NCBI RefSeq assembly: GCF_000020605.1
Contig: NC_012781.1
Span: 1,116,001-1,180,000 of the forward strand
From: Agathobacter rectalis ATCC 33656
Lineage (GTDB): Bacteria; Bacillota; Clostridia; Lachnospirales; Lachnospiraceae
Direction of reading: 5' to 3'
DNA length: 64,000 bases
The notes beneath the pieces were generated by a model, which saw only the letters and a program-made list of their open reading frames with translations, had not been told where the DNA came from and did not search any database. Below are positions 47,616 through 57,288 of this stretch, piece by piece (the first letter of the stretch is position 1; each line of letters opens with the position of its first letter). The translations under genes were made by a program, and so were the position numbers.

Positions 47616-47744
47616 TTGAACAGCAGGACTTACAGCGGAGTAAAACCCATAGAACCTATAAGATGTGCATATGAACCTGATAAGGCCTGCACACCGGCAT
47701 GTAAATACTACAAGACATGTATACACAGCGTACATAAGAAGTAG
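47616..47744 (+). CDS. Small cysteine-rich protein, TTG start
   Basis: AGGAGGCAGCAG precedes TTG at 47616; 42 residues with C-x10-C-x3-C-x5-C spacing (RCAYEPDKACTPACKYYKTC). Probable zinc-binding mini-protein, last of the five-gene group. Confidence 0.5.
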   Translation: MNSRTYSGVKPIEPIRCAYEPDKACTPACKYYKTCIHSVHKK

Positions 47745-47788
47745 CAAAAAGCAGGACAAAATGATATAATGACGATAGATAGAGCCAA

Positions 47789-47828
47789 GAGCCATATACT
47801 AACCGAGAAATCGGCTGGTGTATGGCTC
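47789..47828 (+). terminator. Terminator with GAAA-capped inner stem
   Basis: GAGCCATATAC pairs with GTGTATGGCTC (one G-U) and the inner CCGA-GAAA-TCGG is a GNRA tetraloop stem; T-rich tail follows. A lone TATAAT at 47765-47770 lies just upstream without a clear -35, so a short transcript is possible. Confidence 0.7.
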
Positions 47829-47850
47829 TTTTTCTTTACGGAGGGAAAAG

Positions 47851-48483
47851 ATGTATAGAGAGACGAGAAACTACGAGAATATCCAGATAATGCGATTTCC
47901 GGGAGAGGGGAAATATGATATCCCGGCAATAAACCAAACACAATTCGAACAAGCTGACTTTATAGGATTTAATTATGCCAAAAGCGAGAAGCATCCGGAG
48001 AATAAAGCAGTACACTTCTTCCTGGACGATTATCAATTTAACCGGGTGTGGACATATCCGGACAGATACATAGAAATGCTTAGACGGTTCAGGTACGTGC
48101 TGTCACCTGATTTCAGCCTGTACACAGATTTCCCAATGGCAATGCAGATATATAACCATTATCGTAAGCATTGGATTGCACGTTACTGGCAGGAGAGCGG
48201 AATAAAGGTAATTCCGACAATATGCTGGAGCAGCAGTGAGTCATTTGAGTGGTGCTTTGATGGAGAGCCTACACAGAGCGTTGTAGCGATAAGCTCACTG
48301 GGAACACAAAACAGCAAAGAGAGAAAGAAAATATTCTTAGAGGGATACGAGGAAATGATAAAAAGACTGGATCCGGCGCAGATCATATTCTATGGCCGGG
48401 TACCGGAGGAATGTAAAGGCAATATAGTACACATAGAGAGCTTCAGTGAGAAGTTCCATAAAGCGGAGGTAGCACAATGGTAA
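47851..48483 (+). CDS. DUF4417-like phage protein
   Basis: Start at 47851 (MYRETRNYENIQ) follows GGAGGG; 210 residues. The pattern FIGFNYAKSEK, VHFFLDDYQFNRVWTYPDRY, VLSPDFSLYTDFPMAMQIYNHYRKHWIARYWQ and ISSLGTQNSKERKKIFLEGYEEM fits the DUF4417 family, often found before terminase genes in Firmicutes phages. Function unknown. Overlaps the next gene by seven bases. Confidence 0.75.
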   Translation: MYRETRNYENIQIMRFPGEGKYDIPAINQTQFEQADFIGFNYAKSEKHPENKAVHFFLDDYQFNRVWTYPDRYIEMLRRFRYVLSPDFSLYTDFPMAMQIYNHYRKHWIARYWQESGIKVIPTICWSSSESFEWCFDGEPTQSVVAISSLGTQNSKERKKIFLEGYEEMIKRLDPAQIIFYGRVPEECKGNIVHIESFSEKFHKAEVAQW

Positions 48484-48758
48484 TGAATTTGCAGTATTTT
48501 GGAGGACGTGGCAGCAGTGGCGGTTTAGGTGGGACAGTTGCGATAACGAGGATGAAAGAACCGGACGAACACGGCAGGGCGACCAGAGAGAGTTTTTACA
48601 TGACAGGTAAAAGAAATGTACTGATGAACTGGGATGAAGATGGAAATTATCATAAAAAACCTATAAAAACACAAGACGATGTGAGATTGAGCTTTAAGAC
48701 AAGAGATGAAGCGGTCAAATATGCCAAGAAAAACGGGTATAAGTACATAAATCTCTAG
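48477..48758 (+). CDS. Small phage protein with NLQYFGGRG leader
   Basis: 93 residues, GGAGG site. The N-terminus MVMNLQYFGGRGSSGGLGG is shared with the next gene and with an internal start in the minor capsid gene. The rest is a small charged domain (EPDEHGRATRESFYMTGKRN, TRDEAVKYAKKNGYKYI). NLQYF/NLQFF leaders are typical of Firmicutes phage head-associated proteins. Likely a virion-associated or packaged protein (inference). Confidence 0.7.
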   Translation: MVMNLQYFGGRGSSGGLGGTVAITRMKEPDEHGRATRESFYMTGKRNVLMNWDEDGNYHKKPIKTQDDVRLSFKTRDEAVKYAKKNGYKYINL

Positions 48759-48770
48759 GAAGGAGAGCAT

Positions 48771-49319
48771 ATGGATATAAACCTACAATATTTTGGCGGC
48801 AGAGGCGGCAGCAGTGGCATTGGTGGAGGATGGTCAAATACAGCACCTGGCGAAAAACAAGCCCGTTTTATGTACAATGGCGCCAAACGAAAGACCGGGG
48901 GAGAAGATGGATATATCAAAAACTCAAAGATGGAAAGCAAGTTGCATGACATTGACTCCGGAAAGCTAACCGGTGAACAATTTGCCAAGCAATTCACCAC
49001 GAGAGAAGAACTTGAAAAGGCAGGCAACTATCTCATGGATAAGAGCATCGCCCTTAATTATAAAATACGTTCACTGAAAAACGCAGATGAGCTGAGAAAG
49101 AATCCGAAGCTATACAACGAAGCCAAGGCAACCAGGGAAGCAAGAAATGCACTTAACGAGCGTCGCAAAGAGGTGGCACCAGTAAAGGCGGAGAAAACTG
49201 TCAGGAAAGCAGATGATGAATACACATCGTCAAGGACATCAACATACGACAGGTGGTACAAGAAAAATCGTGATAATTTTGCATCATGGTATTTTGGAAG
49301 CAGTGGAAAACCAAAGTGA
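48771..49319 (+). CDS. Phage protein with NLQYFGGRG leader
   Basis: 182 residues, AGGAGAGC site. N-terminus MDINLQYFGGRGGSSGIGGG, then a basic, helical protein (SKLHDIDSGKLTGEQFAKQF, ATREARNALNERRKEVAPVK) ending SWYFGSSGKPK. No domain recognised. Sits directly before the terminase genes together with the preceding leader-bearing gene. Confidence 0.7.
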   Translation: MDINLQYFGGRGGSSGIGGGWSNTAPGEKQARFMYNGAKRKTGGEDGYIKNSKMESKLHDIDSGKLTGEQFAKQFTTREELEKAGNYLMDKSIALNYKIRSLKNADELRKNPKLYNEAKATREARNALNERRKEVAPVKAEKTVRKADDEYTSSRTSTYDRWYKKNRDNFASWYFGSSGKPK

Positions 49320-49348
49320 TATAGACATACAGAAAGCGAGGTGAAGAC

Positions 49349-50200
49349 GTGGAAAAATATGAGCAGGCAGAGCTGGATTACATAGCCGGAATGAAGTACA
49401 AAGAGATAGCGGAAAAGTACGAGACAAGCGTCAACACCGTGAAAAGCTGGAAGCAGAGATATAACTGGGTAAGAGAAAAGCGCAATAGTAGAGATGCAAA
49501 AAAAGAGTGTGCACACAAAAATAAAAAAGTGTGCATACAAAAAATCAAAGGTGCAGCAGTCTCTGATGAAACAGAAAAAGAACAGGTGTTCAATGATGCC
49601 GAAAATCCGGCATTAGATGAAAGAAAAAAATTATTTTGTCTTTTATACAGCCAGACATTCAATGCCACACAGAGCTATCAGAAGGCATATGGATGTTCCA
49701 TGAATACAGCAAGAGCACATGGATATGAACTGTTGAAAAATGTGGAGGTAAAAAGTGAAATAGAGTATCTGACAGAGTTAAAGAGGCAGCAGTTGCTTGC
49801 AAAAGAGTCAGATTTTGTGGAGCTGCAGATGAGGATAGCGTTCGCGGATGCAGGAGATTATTACGCAATAAAGGGGGATAAAATCGTCTGGAAAGACTCA
49901 GATCAGACAGATACCCAGCTCGTGAGAGAGGCAAAAACAGTAAAAGGAGATATCAGCCTGAGCCTGTATGATAAGCAGAAAGCAATAGACTGGCTGACGA
50001 AGTACTTTCTCATGCATCCGGATGATAAATACAAAGCTGAGTTTGACAAGAAGCGGGCAGAGGTAAAGGATGATTCTGCCGAGCAGATACTGGCCAATAT
50101 GCAGATAATAACGGATGTATTGAAAAATCCGGTACCAAACAGGAAGATAGAGGACTTGGAGGGGGATGAGGAGAGTGAACAGACCGGCACCACTGAGTGA
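49349..50200 (+). CDS. Terminase small subunit
   Basis: GTG start after GCGAGGTGA; 283 residues. N-terminal helix-turn-helix ([25 protein letters not shown]), then the terminase_2 domain ([38 protein letters not shown]). It recognises phage DNA and directs it to the large subunit. Overlaps terL by 35 bases. Confidence 0.88.
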   Translation: MEKYEQAELDYIAGMKYKEIAEKYETSVNTVKSWKQRYNWVREKRNSRDAKKECAHKNKKVCIQKIKGAAVSDETEKEQVFNDAENPALDERKKLFCLLYSQTFNATQSYQKAYGCSMNTARAHGYELLKNVEVKSEIEYLTELKRQQLLAKESDFVELQMRIAFADAGDYYAIKGDKIVWKDSDQTDTQLVREAKTVKGDISLSLYDKQKAIDWLTKYFLMHPDDKYKAEFDKKRAEVKDDSAEQILANMQIITDVLKNPVPNRKIEDLEGDEESEQTGTTE

Positions 50201-51506
50201 AAGACAATATGAATATATGCAGAGGTGCATAAATAGCTGGTTTAACGTAGCAGAAGGTGGAAAAAGAGGCGGAAAAAACGTATTACAGACCCTGATATTC
50301 TGCAGTCTGCTGGAAACCCACAAGAATAAAATTCATTTAGTGGCAGGAGTATCAAGTGCCACGGCCAAGCTGAATATACTGGACTGTGATGGCTATGGAC
50401 TGCTCAATTACTTCGAAGGCAGATGCAGAGAGGGCAAATACAAGGACAGGGACTGCGTATATGTCCAGACAAAGACCGGAGAGAAGATAGTGCTCGTGTC
50501 CGGAGGAGGAAAAGACGGAGATGAGAAGCTTATAAAGGGTAATACATATGGAATGGCATATGTCACAGAGGCAAACGAGTGTCATCAGAAATTTCTGAAA
50601 GAGGTATTTGACCGAACACTCTCCAGCACAGACCGTAAGATATTCCATGATCTGAACCCAAAGGAAGAGGAACACTGGTATTATACCGAAATACTGAAAT
50701 TCCACGAGGAGCAGCAGGCGAATGATGAAAATTACGGATATAACTATGGACATTTCACCCTGGTAGATAACATGAGCATGTCTGATGAGAAAATCAGGAC
50801 GGTCCTTAAAACATACCAAAAAGGCACTGTGTGGTACAAACGGGATATAAAAGGCGAGAGAGCTGTAGCAGAGGGCATTATATTCCGTAAATTTAAAGAG
50901 AACAATATCCCATATCTATGTGATGACTCAATACTGAAATATAACAAGGACGGAGAGCTGTTCCCAAGGCCGAGTAAGGTCATAATAGGCATGGACTTCG
51001 GAGGTAATGGATCCATGACCACAATGGTGTGTTCACTGTATTTTAGAGGGTATCACTTTATTTATCCTGTGGAAGAGGACTATCTGGAGCTGTCCCCGGA
51101 TATAGATGCCAATAACATCTGTGACAAGTATATAGAGTTTTATCGCAGATGTGCAGCAAAGTATGAGCGTATAGACTGGACATTTCCGGACTCTGCCAGC
51201 ACAACAATGATAAATTCGCTGCGAAGCGCAGCAAAAAAAGATGGGCTTCGGTATGATCATATAGCAGGATGCCGGAAGAATGAGATATCAGAGAGACCGA
51301 GAACTGTAGACCTCCTGCTCAATACTGGCAGAATGAAAGTGCATAAGAGGTGTGTGAACCTAAGAAAGGCAATAGGCACACTCAAGTGGGATGAGAAGCA
51401 CCCCAACATCCCGGAGGATAAGAACATAGGAAACTGTAATGACTGGTGGGATGCACTGTGTTACACGATGCTTGATTTTATAGAGTATATAGACTTAGAC
51501 AGATAA
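50166..51506 (+). CDS. Terminase large subunit
   Basis: 446 residues; a GTG at 50175 is an alternative start. ATPase domain with the Walker-A-like GGKRGGKNV (about residues 31-39) and the Walker B region [11 protein letters not shown]; nuclease domain with [19 protein letters not shown] and DWWDALCY acidic residues. It translocates DNA into the prohead and cuts it. PBSX/SPP1-type packaging is likely. Confidence 0.92.
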   Translation: MRRVNRPAPLSERQYEYMQRCINSWFNVAEGGKRGGKNVLQTLIFCSLLETHKNKIHLVAGVSSATAKLNILDCDGYGLLNYFEGRCREGKYKDRDCVYVQTKTGEKIVLVSGGGKDGDEKLIKGNTYGMAYVTEANECHQKFLKEVFDRTLSSTDRKIFHDLNPKEEEHWYYTEILKFHEEQQANDENYGYNYGHFTLVDNMSMSDEKIRTVLKTYQKGTVWYKRDIKGERAVAEGIIFRKFKENNIPYLCDDSILKYNKDGELFPRPSKVIIGMDFGGNGSMTTMVCSLYFRGYHFIYPVEEDYLELSPDIDANNICDKYIEFYRRCAAKYERIDWTFPDSASTTMINSLRSAAKKDGLRYDHIAGCRKNEISERPRTVDLLLNTGRMKVHKRCVNLRKAIGTLKWDEKHPNIPEDKNIGNCNDWWDALCYTMLDFIEYIDLDR

Positions 51507-51517
51507 GGAGGAAATAG

Positions 51518-52900
51518 ATGGAAAGCTGTGTTGAGGCAAAGATAAAGAAAATGGGATACAGGATAAATACAAAGCCGTACGGCTATATCAATGTGGCGAA
51601 TATGTGGTACGGGAATGAGATAATAGACGATTTCCATAAAAGGACCACTATACAGGGAGAACAGTATGAGATAGAGCGTATGGGCTTTGCCAAGAGAGGA
51701 TGTGCGGATGATGCAAACCTGTGTGAAATCATAAATATAAACATGGGTACGAAAGAGCAGACGGCAGCAGTCAACAAGATGCTGGATGATAACAGATTTA
51801 ACGTGATGTACCGTAAACAGCTTGAGCATATGAGTGCGACAGGCACAGTGGCAGCATACATACGCTTGGAAGATGCCATATATCTTGATAACGGCAAGGC
51901 AACAGGCGGAAAAATCCGCATAACATACTGCTACGCTGAGAGCTATACACCTTTGTTGGTGGAAAATGATGATGTAATAGAGGCATGTTTCTCAGCGAAT
52001 GACTATCAGGGAGATAAAAAGAGGACAACAATGGTCATGTTCACCAGAGGAGAGGACGGAAATTACCGTGCAGATACATTTGTGTTCGATGAGAATGGAG
52101 AAGAACTGTCGTCTTACTGGATCATACTGGGAGATGTAAAGCCGTTTGCAGTAATGAGGGTGGCAGAGGTCAATAATATCCGGTACATGGATGGATTTGG
52201 CTATCCAAAGGTGTACGGAGCAATACCGACACTAAAGAAAATAGATCTCTGCAACATGATACTGTCCACAGACCTTGAAAAGGGCGAAAAACTTGTGCTC
52301 ACGAATGAGGCAATTGTAGGAATAGATCCTGAGACAGGCAAAATGAGACCAAAGAGCTCTCTTTTGAAGAAATTATTTGTATTCCTGGGCGAAAAGCTCC
52401 CGAATGCAAATAGCATAATACAGGAGTATAATCCGCAGATAAGAGTTGATGAGATTACAAAGTCATTTGAACTGTGCCTGAGCCTCTTTTCCATGACATT
52501 TGGTTTTGGCTCCAAAAAGTACACCTTCGAGAACGGACAGATTAAGACAGCAACGGAGTATATCGGAGAGCGTCAGGATGCAATGCAGGAGCTGAATAAA
52601 CAGCGCAAAGAGGCAGTAGACTATATCACCGGCATAATAAGGGCTGTATTGTGGTTTTCCAATACGTTTCTTGAGACATCATACGACATAGATAAAGAGG
52701 TCTGCATAGATTTTGATGATTCATATGTCGAGGATAAGACCACACAGATGAGCAACATGAGAGCTGATGCAATGTCGTTCTCTGAGATACCTGAGTTTAT
52801 GATCAGATACCTTATGATGAGCCTGAATATTGAAAGAGACGAGGCAGAGAAGATATTGGACAGCGCACAGGAGGAGCCGGATCCGGAAGAGGAGGACTAG
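51518..52900 (+). CDS. Portal protein (SPP1 gp6-like)
   Basis: 460 residues, AAGGAGG site. Matches the SPP1-type portal family: GNEIIDDFHKRTTIQGEQ near the start, LEHMSATGTVAAYIRLED, EVNNIRYMDGFGYPKVYGAIPTLKKID and the long helical region with IKTATEYIGERQDAM, then the acidic end (EEPDPEEED). It forms the ring through which DNA enters the head. Confidence 0.88.
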   Translation: MESCVEAKIKKMGYRINTKPYGYINVANMWYGNEIIDDFHKRTTIQGEQYEIERMGFAKRGCADDANLCEIININMGTKEQTAAVNKMLDDNRFNVMYRKQLEHMSATGTVAAYIRLEDAIYLDNGKATGGKIRITYCYAESYTPLLVENDDVIEACFSANDYQGDKKRTTMVMFTRGEDGNYRADTFVFDENGEELSSYWIILGDVKPFAVMRVAEVNNIRYMDGFGYPKVYGAIPTLKKIDLCNMILSTDLEKGEKLVLTNEAIVGIDPETGKMRPKSSLLKKLFVFLGEKLPNANSIIQEYNPQIRVDEITKSFELCLSLFSMTFGFGSKKYTFENGQIKTATEYIGERQDAMQELNKQRKEAVDYITGIIRAVLWFSNTFLETSYDIDKEVCIDFDDSYVEDKTTQMSNMRADAMSFSEIPEFMIRYLMMSLNIERDEAEKILDSAQEEPDPEEED

Positions 52901-52910
52901 GAGGTACTAA

Positions 52911-54485
52911 ATGCTGACAGAGAACCAGTTGGAAATGCTTGGAGACAAAGGTGCTGCACTCATACAGGCATCTGAGCAGGATATAATAGCGGATATTGCC
53001 AGGCGAATCAAGAAGACAGGGCGATTCACAGAGACAGCAGAGCTTCAGGTCATGGCTTTAAGGCGGGCCGGATACGATACACAGAAAATCCGTGTTGAAG
53101 TCATGAGAATACTTAATGCAGACCCGGAATACAAAAAGATGGTGGCGAATGAGACCAAACAGTATAAAAGGAATGTCATGATAGCCATCAGGCAGATGGA
53201 GAGGGAAGCGGAAGAGGCAGGAGACCGGATAATAGCCGAAGCCGGAGACATGTCTTTTAACCGTGACCTGTATGCGTGGCATCAGGCCGGACAGACACTC
53301 ACAAAGGATTCAAGCATAGTAAAGCTCATAGAGGAGATGAGCATAGCCACACAGGGCACGCTAAAGAACCTCACAAGGACAATGGGATTCAAAGGACCTC
53401 ATGACTTTACCAGTCTTGAGAATGCATATATACGTACACTGGATAAAGCTCTGATGAATATGGTATCAGGTGGAATGAGCTATGATGCAGCAGTAGAACA
53501 GGCAGTTCGGGAGATGGCAAAGAGTGGTTTGAGAAGTGTAGACTATGCCAGCGGACGCACTTACCAGCTTGATACTGCAGTAAGAATGTGTGTAAGAACA
53601 TCAGCTCACCAGCTTTCGGCCAGGATAAGCAACAGAAACTGTGATATTATGAACACGGACCTCGTGGAAGTGTCAAAACACTGGGGGGCACGTCCGTCAC
53701 ATGCCGTCTGGCAGGGTAAGATATACTCACGCTCCGGAAAGAATAAGAAATATCCACCATTCTCAGAGTGCCACTACGGAGAAGCAGACGGATTGTGCGG
53801 AGTAAACTGCCGTCATATATTCTATCCGTTTTTCGAGGGTATCAACGAACCAAACACATGGCCGGATGAACCGGAACCGAAAGAATATAACGGCAAAATG
53901 TACGATTATTACTCAGCCACACAGAAACAGAGGGCTATGGAGAGAGGGATAAGAGCCACCAAGAGAGAAGTTGAAGCCATGAGGTCCATAGGCGGAGAGA
54001 CAGGAGACCTGCAGTCACAGATAAAGAAACAGGTGAAGGAATACCACAAGTTTTCCCACAAGATGGGAATAAGCCCGAAAGATAACAGGTTAAGGGTGGT
54101 AAAGGGCAGCAGTGACCTTAACAGGACGGAGACAATAAAAGCACATAATGCTACAAAAACAGAAACAACAGCTATTAAAAATAAGCTTGAAAATACTGCA
54201 AATGATGGTACAATGAAATTGAACCTGCAGTATTTTGCAGAGAAAGATATAGTAAATCAAAGCTCAAATTCTCTTAAAAGAGTGATTAGAAAGTATCAGA
54301 CCGGTATAGCTGAACATGAAGATAAAATATCAAATCCACAAGCATATGTTTCGGACTGGGATAATAAAGACGAGAGAGAACAAAAAGGGCTGATTAAACA
54401 CTGGAATAAAGAAATCAGAAATTTTAATCAATCTATAAATGATAGAATTAAAGAATTGAAAGACAGGGGGGATTATGATGAGTGA
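52911..54485 (+). CDS. Minor capsid / head morphogenesis protein with C-terminal extension
   Basis: 524 residues, AGGAGG site. Phage_min_cap2 family: AALIQASEQDIIADIARRI, MGFKGPHDFTSLENAYIRTL, VSKHWGARPSHAVWQGKIYS and EADGLCGVNCRHIFYPFFEG. After ~residue 430 an extension begins with MKLNLQYFAEKD (ATG at 54213-54215), the leader motif of separate phage proteins, followed by a coiled coil. This tail may be a fused gene or be made independently from the internal ATG. Confidence 0.85.
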   Translation: MLTENQLEMLGDKGAALIQASEQDIIADIARRIKKTGRFTETAELQVMALRRAGYDTQKIRVEVMRILNADPEYKKMVANETKQYKRNVMIAIRQMEREAEEAGDRIIAEAGDMSFNRDLYAWHQAGQTLTKDSSIVKLIEEMSIATQGTLKNLTRTMGFKGPHDFTSLENAYIRTLDKALMNMVSGGMSYDAAVEQAVREMAKSGLRSVDYASGRTYQLDTAVRMCVRTSAHQLSARISNRNCDIMNTDLVEVSKHWGARPSHAVWQGKIYSRSGKNKKYPPFSECHYGEADGLCGVNCRHIFYPFFEGINEPNTWPDEPEPKEYNGKMYDYYSATQKQRAMERGIRATKREVEAMRSIGGETGDLQSQIKKQVKEYHKFSHKMGISPKDNRLRVVKGSSDLNRTETIKAHNATKTETTAIKNKLENTANDGTMKLNLQYFAEKDIVNQSSNSLKRVIRKYQTGIAEHEDKISNPQAYVSDWDNKDEREQKGLIKHWNKEIRNFNQSINDRIKELKDRGDYDE

Positions 54486-54693
54486 TGAATTTAAATACAT
54501 AGTTTCAAGAGTGCTGGATAATGCAAACGATGCAATATCAGAGGCAAAAGAAAATCCCGAAGATGATTTTTACAAAGGCAGGAAAATGGCTTATTATGAG
54601 GTATTAGACACCATTAAGAATGAGCTTAAAGCAAGAGATGCTGACTTAAAAGAGTTTGGTCTTGATATTGATTTGGAAAATGTAATTCTGTAA
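54478..54693 (+). CDS. Small acidic phage protein
   Basis: Two ATG at 54475 and 54478; AGGGGGGA lies just before. 71 residues, helical and acidic (YIVSRVLDNANDAISEAKEN, YYEVLDTIKNELKAR). Overlaps the end of the minor capsid gene. Its close link to the leader-bearing extension upstream suggests a two-gene cassette, for example effector and partner, but no family was recognised. Confidence 0.65.
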   Translation: MSDEFKYIVSRVLDNANDAISEAKENPEDDFYKGRKMAYYEVLDTIKNELKARDADLKEFGLDIDLENVIL

Positions 54694-54751
54694 TAGATAT
54701 TATTAAGTCGGTAAGACAGAGATATCCGGAATATAAATGGAGGAAGCCGAA

Positions 54752-54907
54752 ATGAAAAAACCCGAGATAGATTTTGAGAAGTTAAGAGCTGGTAAAGAGG
54801 TTATATGTCCAAAGTGCAAAACCGGAATATTTAGAACTGAACATGATCCAAAAACAACACATAATTTCAAGTGCGATAAGTGCGGAATGATGATAAATTT
54901 TGATTAA
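54752..54907 (+). CDS. Small zinc-ribbon protein
   Basis: 51 residues, GGAGGAAG site. Two CxxC knuckles (VICPKCKTG and FKCDKCGMM) 20 residues apart form a zinc ribbon. Too short for most callers. Function unknown. Confidence 0.65.
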   Translation: MKKPEIDFEKLRAGKEVICPKCKTGIFRTEHDPKTTHNFKCDKCGMMINFD

Positions 54908-55003
54908 CAAAGCTGCCAAAGGAGTAAAATAAAATACTCCGGGCATATAAAGTTGTTTGAATATTCAGGACAATGTGATATACTCAGACTAAGGGGTGAG
55001 TAA

Positions 55004-55156
55004 ATGTCCACAGAAGAATATTGGTACAGGTGTCCTAAATGTGGATATCCGAAGATGATAAAGTATCGAAATGATACAAGGCTGAGGAATTTCCCGGGAT
55101 ACTGCAAGAGATGTAAAAAAGAATCAATTATCACAATAGAGCCAAGAGCCAAATAA
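55004..55156 (+). CDS. Cysteine-rich KTR-type protein
   Basis: 50 residues with AAGGGGTGAG site. WYRCPKCGYPKMIKYRNDTR and LRNFPGYCKRCKKESII match the cysteine-rich KTR domain (two CxxC zinc knuckles) best known beside tet genes on conjugative transposons; here it is inside a prophage head module. Terminator stem begins within its last codons. Confidence 0.75.
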   Translation: MSTEEYWYRCPKCGYPKMIKYRNDTRLRNFPGYCKRCKKESIITIEPRAK

Positions 55157-55191
55157 TTAGATCCAAGTGATTTAGTTATTTGGCTCTTTTT
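55146..55191 (+). terminator. Terminator inside the head module
   Basis: GAGCCAAATAA (55146-55156) pairs perfectly with TTATTTGGCTC (55176-55186), then TTTTT. It overlaps the stop of the cysteine-rich gene and separates packaging genes from scaffold and capsid. The following 140 bases contain a CCGCA/TGCGG hairpin but no gene. Confidence 0.85.
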
Positions 55192-55332
55192 ATATTTTAG
55201 CGGAAAGGTGCATCCTGAGGGCATGTCGGTACTTTTTTCAATCCGTTTTTTCAGCCGGCAGCAGTGCAATCCTGCTCTTTCCGATTCCCTACCGCAGAAA
55301 ATGCGGTTAATAAATTATTTTAGGAGGATACC

Positions 55333-55926
55333 ATGGAGAACATTTTTAAGATCATGAAAGACTTTGGCATAGAGATGCCGGAGGACAAGAAAAAGGACTT
55401 TGAGAAGTCTGTTCTTGAGAATTACAAGACAGTTAATGACTACAATAGGCAGGTTGAAAGCCTGAACCAGGCCAATGAGACCATCAAGGCCAATGATAAT
55501 GCCATGAAAGACCTGCAGACCAAGCTGGATGCGTTCAAAGACGTGGATGTGACAGAACTCAATAAGACGATTGACGGCCTGAAAGCAGAAAACGTACGCA
55601 TTGAGAAGGAATATAAAGACAAGGAAGCTCAGAGAGACTTTGATGATCTGATAAAAGATGCCATCACAGGCGCACATGGTAAGAATGCAAAGGCAATTAC
55701 CGCATTACTGGATGTTGATACGCTTATGCAGTCAAAGAACCAGAAAGAGGACATTGCCGCAGCTATTAAGAAGCTCACAGAGGCAGAGGACAGTAAGATG
55801 CTGTTTGGAGAGCCTGAACCACAGGTTAAGGGAGGAGGAAATCCAATTGGAAATATTGGAGATGGCAGTCACCCGAATACCACAGATAGTATCTCAAGTG
55901 CCCTCAAAGAATATTACAAAAAGTAA
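55333..55926 (+). CDS. Phage scaffold protein (GP20-like)
   Basis: 197 residues, TTAGGAGG site. Helical coiled coil (KKDFEKSVLENYKTVNDYNR, LNQANETIKANDNAMKDLQT) followed by FDDLIKDAITGAHGKNAKAITALLD, the signature of phage minor structural GP20/scaffold proteins, and a flexible glycine-rich end. It guides capsid assembly and is lost later. Directly before the major capsid gene. Confidence 0.88.
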   Translation: MENIFKIMKDFGIEMPEDKKKDFEKSVLENYKTVNDYNRQVESLNQANETIKANDNAMKDLQTKLDAFKDVDVTELNKTIDGLKAENVRIEKEYKDKEAQRDFDDLIKDAITGAHGKNAKAITALLDVDTLMQSKNQKEDIAAAIKKLTEAEDSKMLFGEPEPQVKGGGNPIGNIGDGSHPNTTDSISSALKEYYKK

Positions 55927-55938
55927 AGGAGAAAGACT

Positions 55939-56934
55939 ATGGCACTTACACTTGCAGAGGCAAAAGTCGGTTATGCCGATAAAATCGACCAGCAGGTAAT
56001 TGACGAGTTTAGAAGAGACTCGGTATTACTTGATAAGCTTACATTTGACGATACCATTTCACCGACAGGTGGAAGTAATCTGGTATATGGATACCAGAGA
56101 CTTGAGACACCATCAACAGCCGGTATCCGTCAGATCAACCAGGAATACACACCGAATGAGGCAAAGAGAACCAAACAGACAGCAAGCCCTGTTATTCTCG
56201 GCGGTTCATTTGAAATCGACCGTGTAATCGCTCAGACATCAGGAGCGATTAACGAGCTTGATTTCCAGATCAAGCAGAAAACGCTCGCAGGAGCGAACTA
56301 TTTCCACAATCTTGTAATTAACGGAACATCTGCAGCGTCAGGAACAGGATATATTCCAAATACTTTCGACGGATTAAAGAAAATCCTTGCAGGAAAGTCG
56401 ACAGAGGCTTCGACAGATGTAGATATTTCAACAACAGCAGCAATGAACAGCAATTATAACGCATTGCTTGATGAGCTTGATGCTTTTATCGCATTACTCG
56501 CTGCAAAGCCTGATATCCTTATGATGAACACAAAGATGCTCACAAAGATCAGGGCAGCAGCACGAAGAGCCGGATACTACGACAGAACAAAGAATGATTT
56601 CGGTAACTATGTAGAGACATATAACGGAATCGCTCTTTTAGATGCCGGACAGTACTATGACGGCGCAAAGACAGTGGATGTTGTAGACACAACTGCTCCA
56701 ACAGAGTCAGCATATGGAACAACAAGCATCTATGCCGCAAAGCTTGGTCTTGACGCTTTCCATGGTATTTCAGTGGATGGCTCAAAGATGCTTAAGACAT
56801 ATCTTCCTGATCTTTCAGCTCCTGGAGCAGTAAAGAAGGGTGAGGTAGAGCTTATTGCCGGAGCTGTCCTCAAAAACAGCAAGATGGCCGGTAAGTTATC
56901 AGGTATCAAGATTCTCGACAAGAAAGCAGCGTAA
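55939..56934 (+). CDS. Major capsid protein
   Basis: 331 residues, AAAGGAG site. ALTLAEAKVGYADKIDQQVIDEF, LLDKLTFDDTISPTGGSNLVYGYQRLETPSTAGIR and DILMMNTKMLTKIRAAARR fit the phage major capsid family with HK97-like fold. It follows the scaffold gene by 12 bases. Codon choice here is cleaner than in small neighbours, as expected for a highly expressed gene. Confidence 0.88.
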   Translation: MALTLAEAKVGYADKIDQQVIDEFRRDSVLLDKLTFDDTISPTGGSNLVYGYQRLETPSTAGIRQINQEYTPNEAKRTKQTASPVILGGSFEIDRVIAQTSGAINELDFQIKQKTLAGANYFHNLVINGTSAASGTGYIPNTFDGLKKILAGKSTEASTDVDISTTAAMNSNYNALLDELDAFIALLAAKPDILMMNTKMLTKIRAAARRAGYYDRTKNDFGNYVETYNGIALLDAGQYYDGAKTVDVVDTTAPTESAYGTTSIYAAKLGLDAFHGISVDGSKMLKTYLPDLSAPGAVKKGEVELIAGAVLKNSKMAGKLSGIKILDKKAA

Positions 56935-56952
56935 AAAGAAGGGAGCTATAAT

Positions 56953-57288
56953 ATGTCAATTATCAATTGGGAGTATTACAGCTCCCATTTTCCTACAGTG
57001 GTACCGCAGAGACAGTTTGAAGCTGTCGAGGCACAGGCAGAAGCAGAATACAACAGGATTGCAAAGCCGTATATGCAGATTCCAAAGGAGCGGGCACAGG
57101 ACACAGTATTTAAGCTGTGCAATTTCCTTTGGACAAATCAGCCTGCAGTCGCAGGCAGAGCAGTAACATCCGTGAATAATAACGGATATTCTGAATCATA
57201 TGCCATCACAAACCCCGAACAGGTGCAGCAGTCCATAGATGAAATCATCTACAAGGGCATAGGAACCAGATTGGCAGGTGCATTTTAG
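56953..57288 (+). CDS. Head-tail connector (gp6-like)
   Basis: 111 residues, AAGGGAGC site. Helical protein (QFEAVEAQAEAEYNRIAKPY, AQDTVFKLCNFLWTNQPAVAGRAV) in the position of the HK97 gp6/SPP1 gp15 adaptor. The last base of its stop is the first base of the next start. Confidence 0.75.
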   Translation: MSIINWEYYSSHFPTVVPQRQFEAVEAQAEAEYNRIAKPYMQIPKERAQDTVFKLCNFLWTNQPAVAGRAVTSVNNNGYSESYAITNPEQVQQSIDEIIYKGIGTRLAGAF

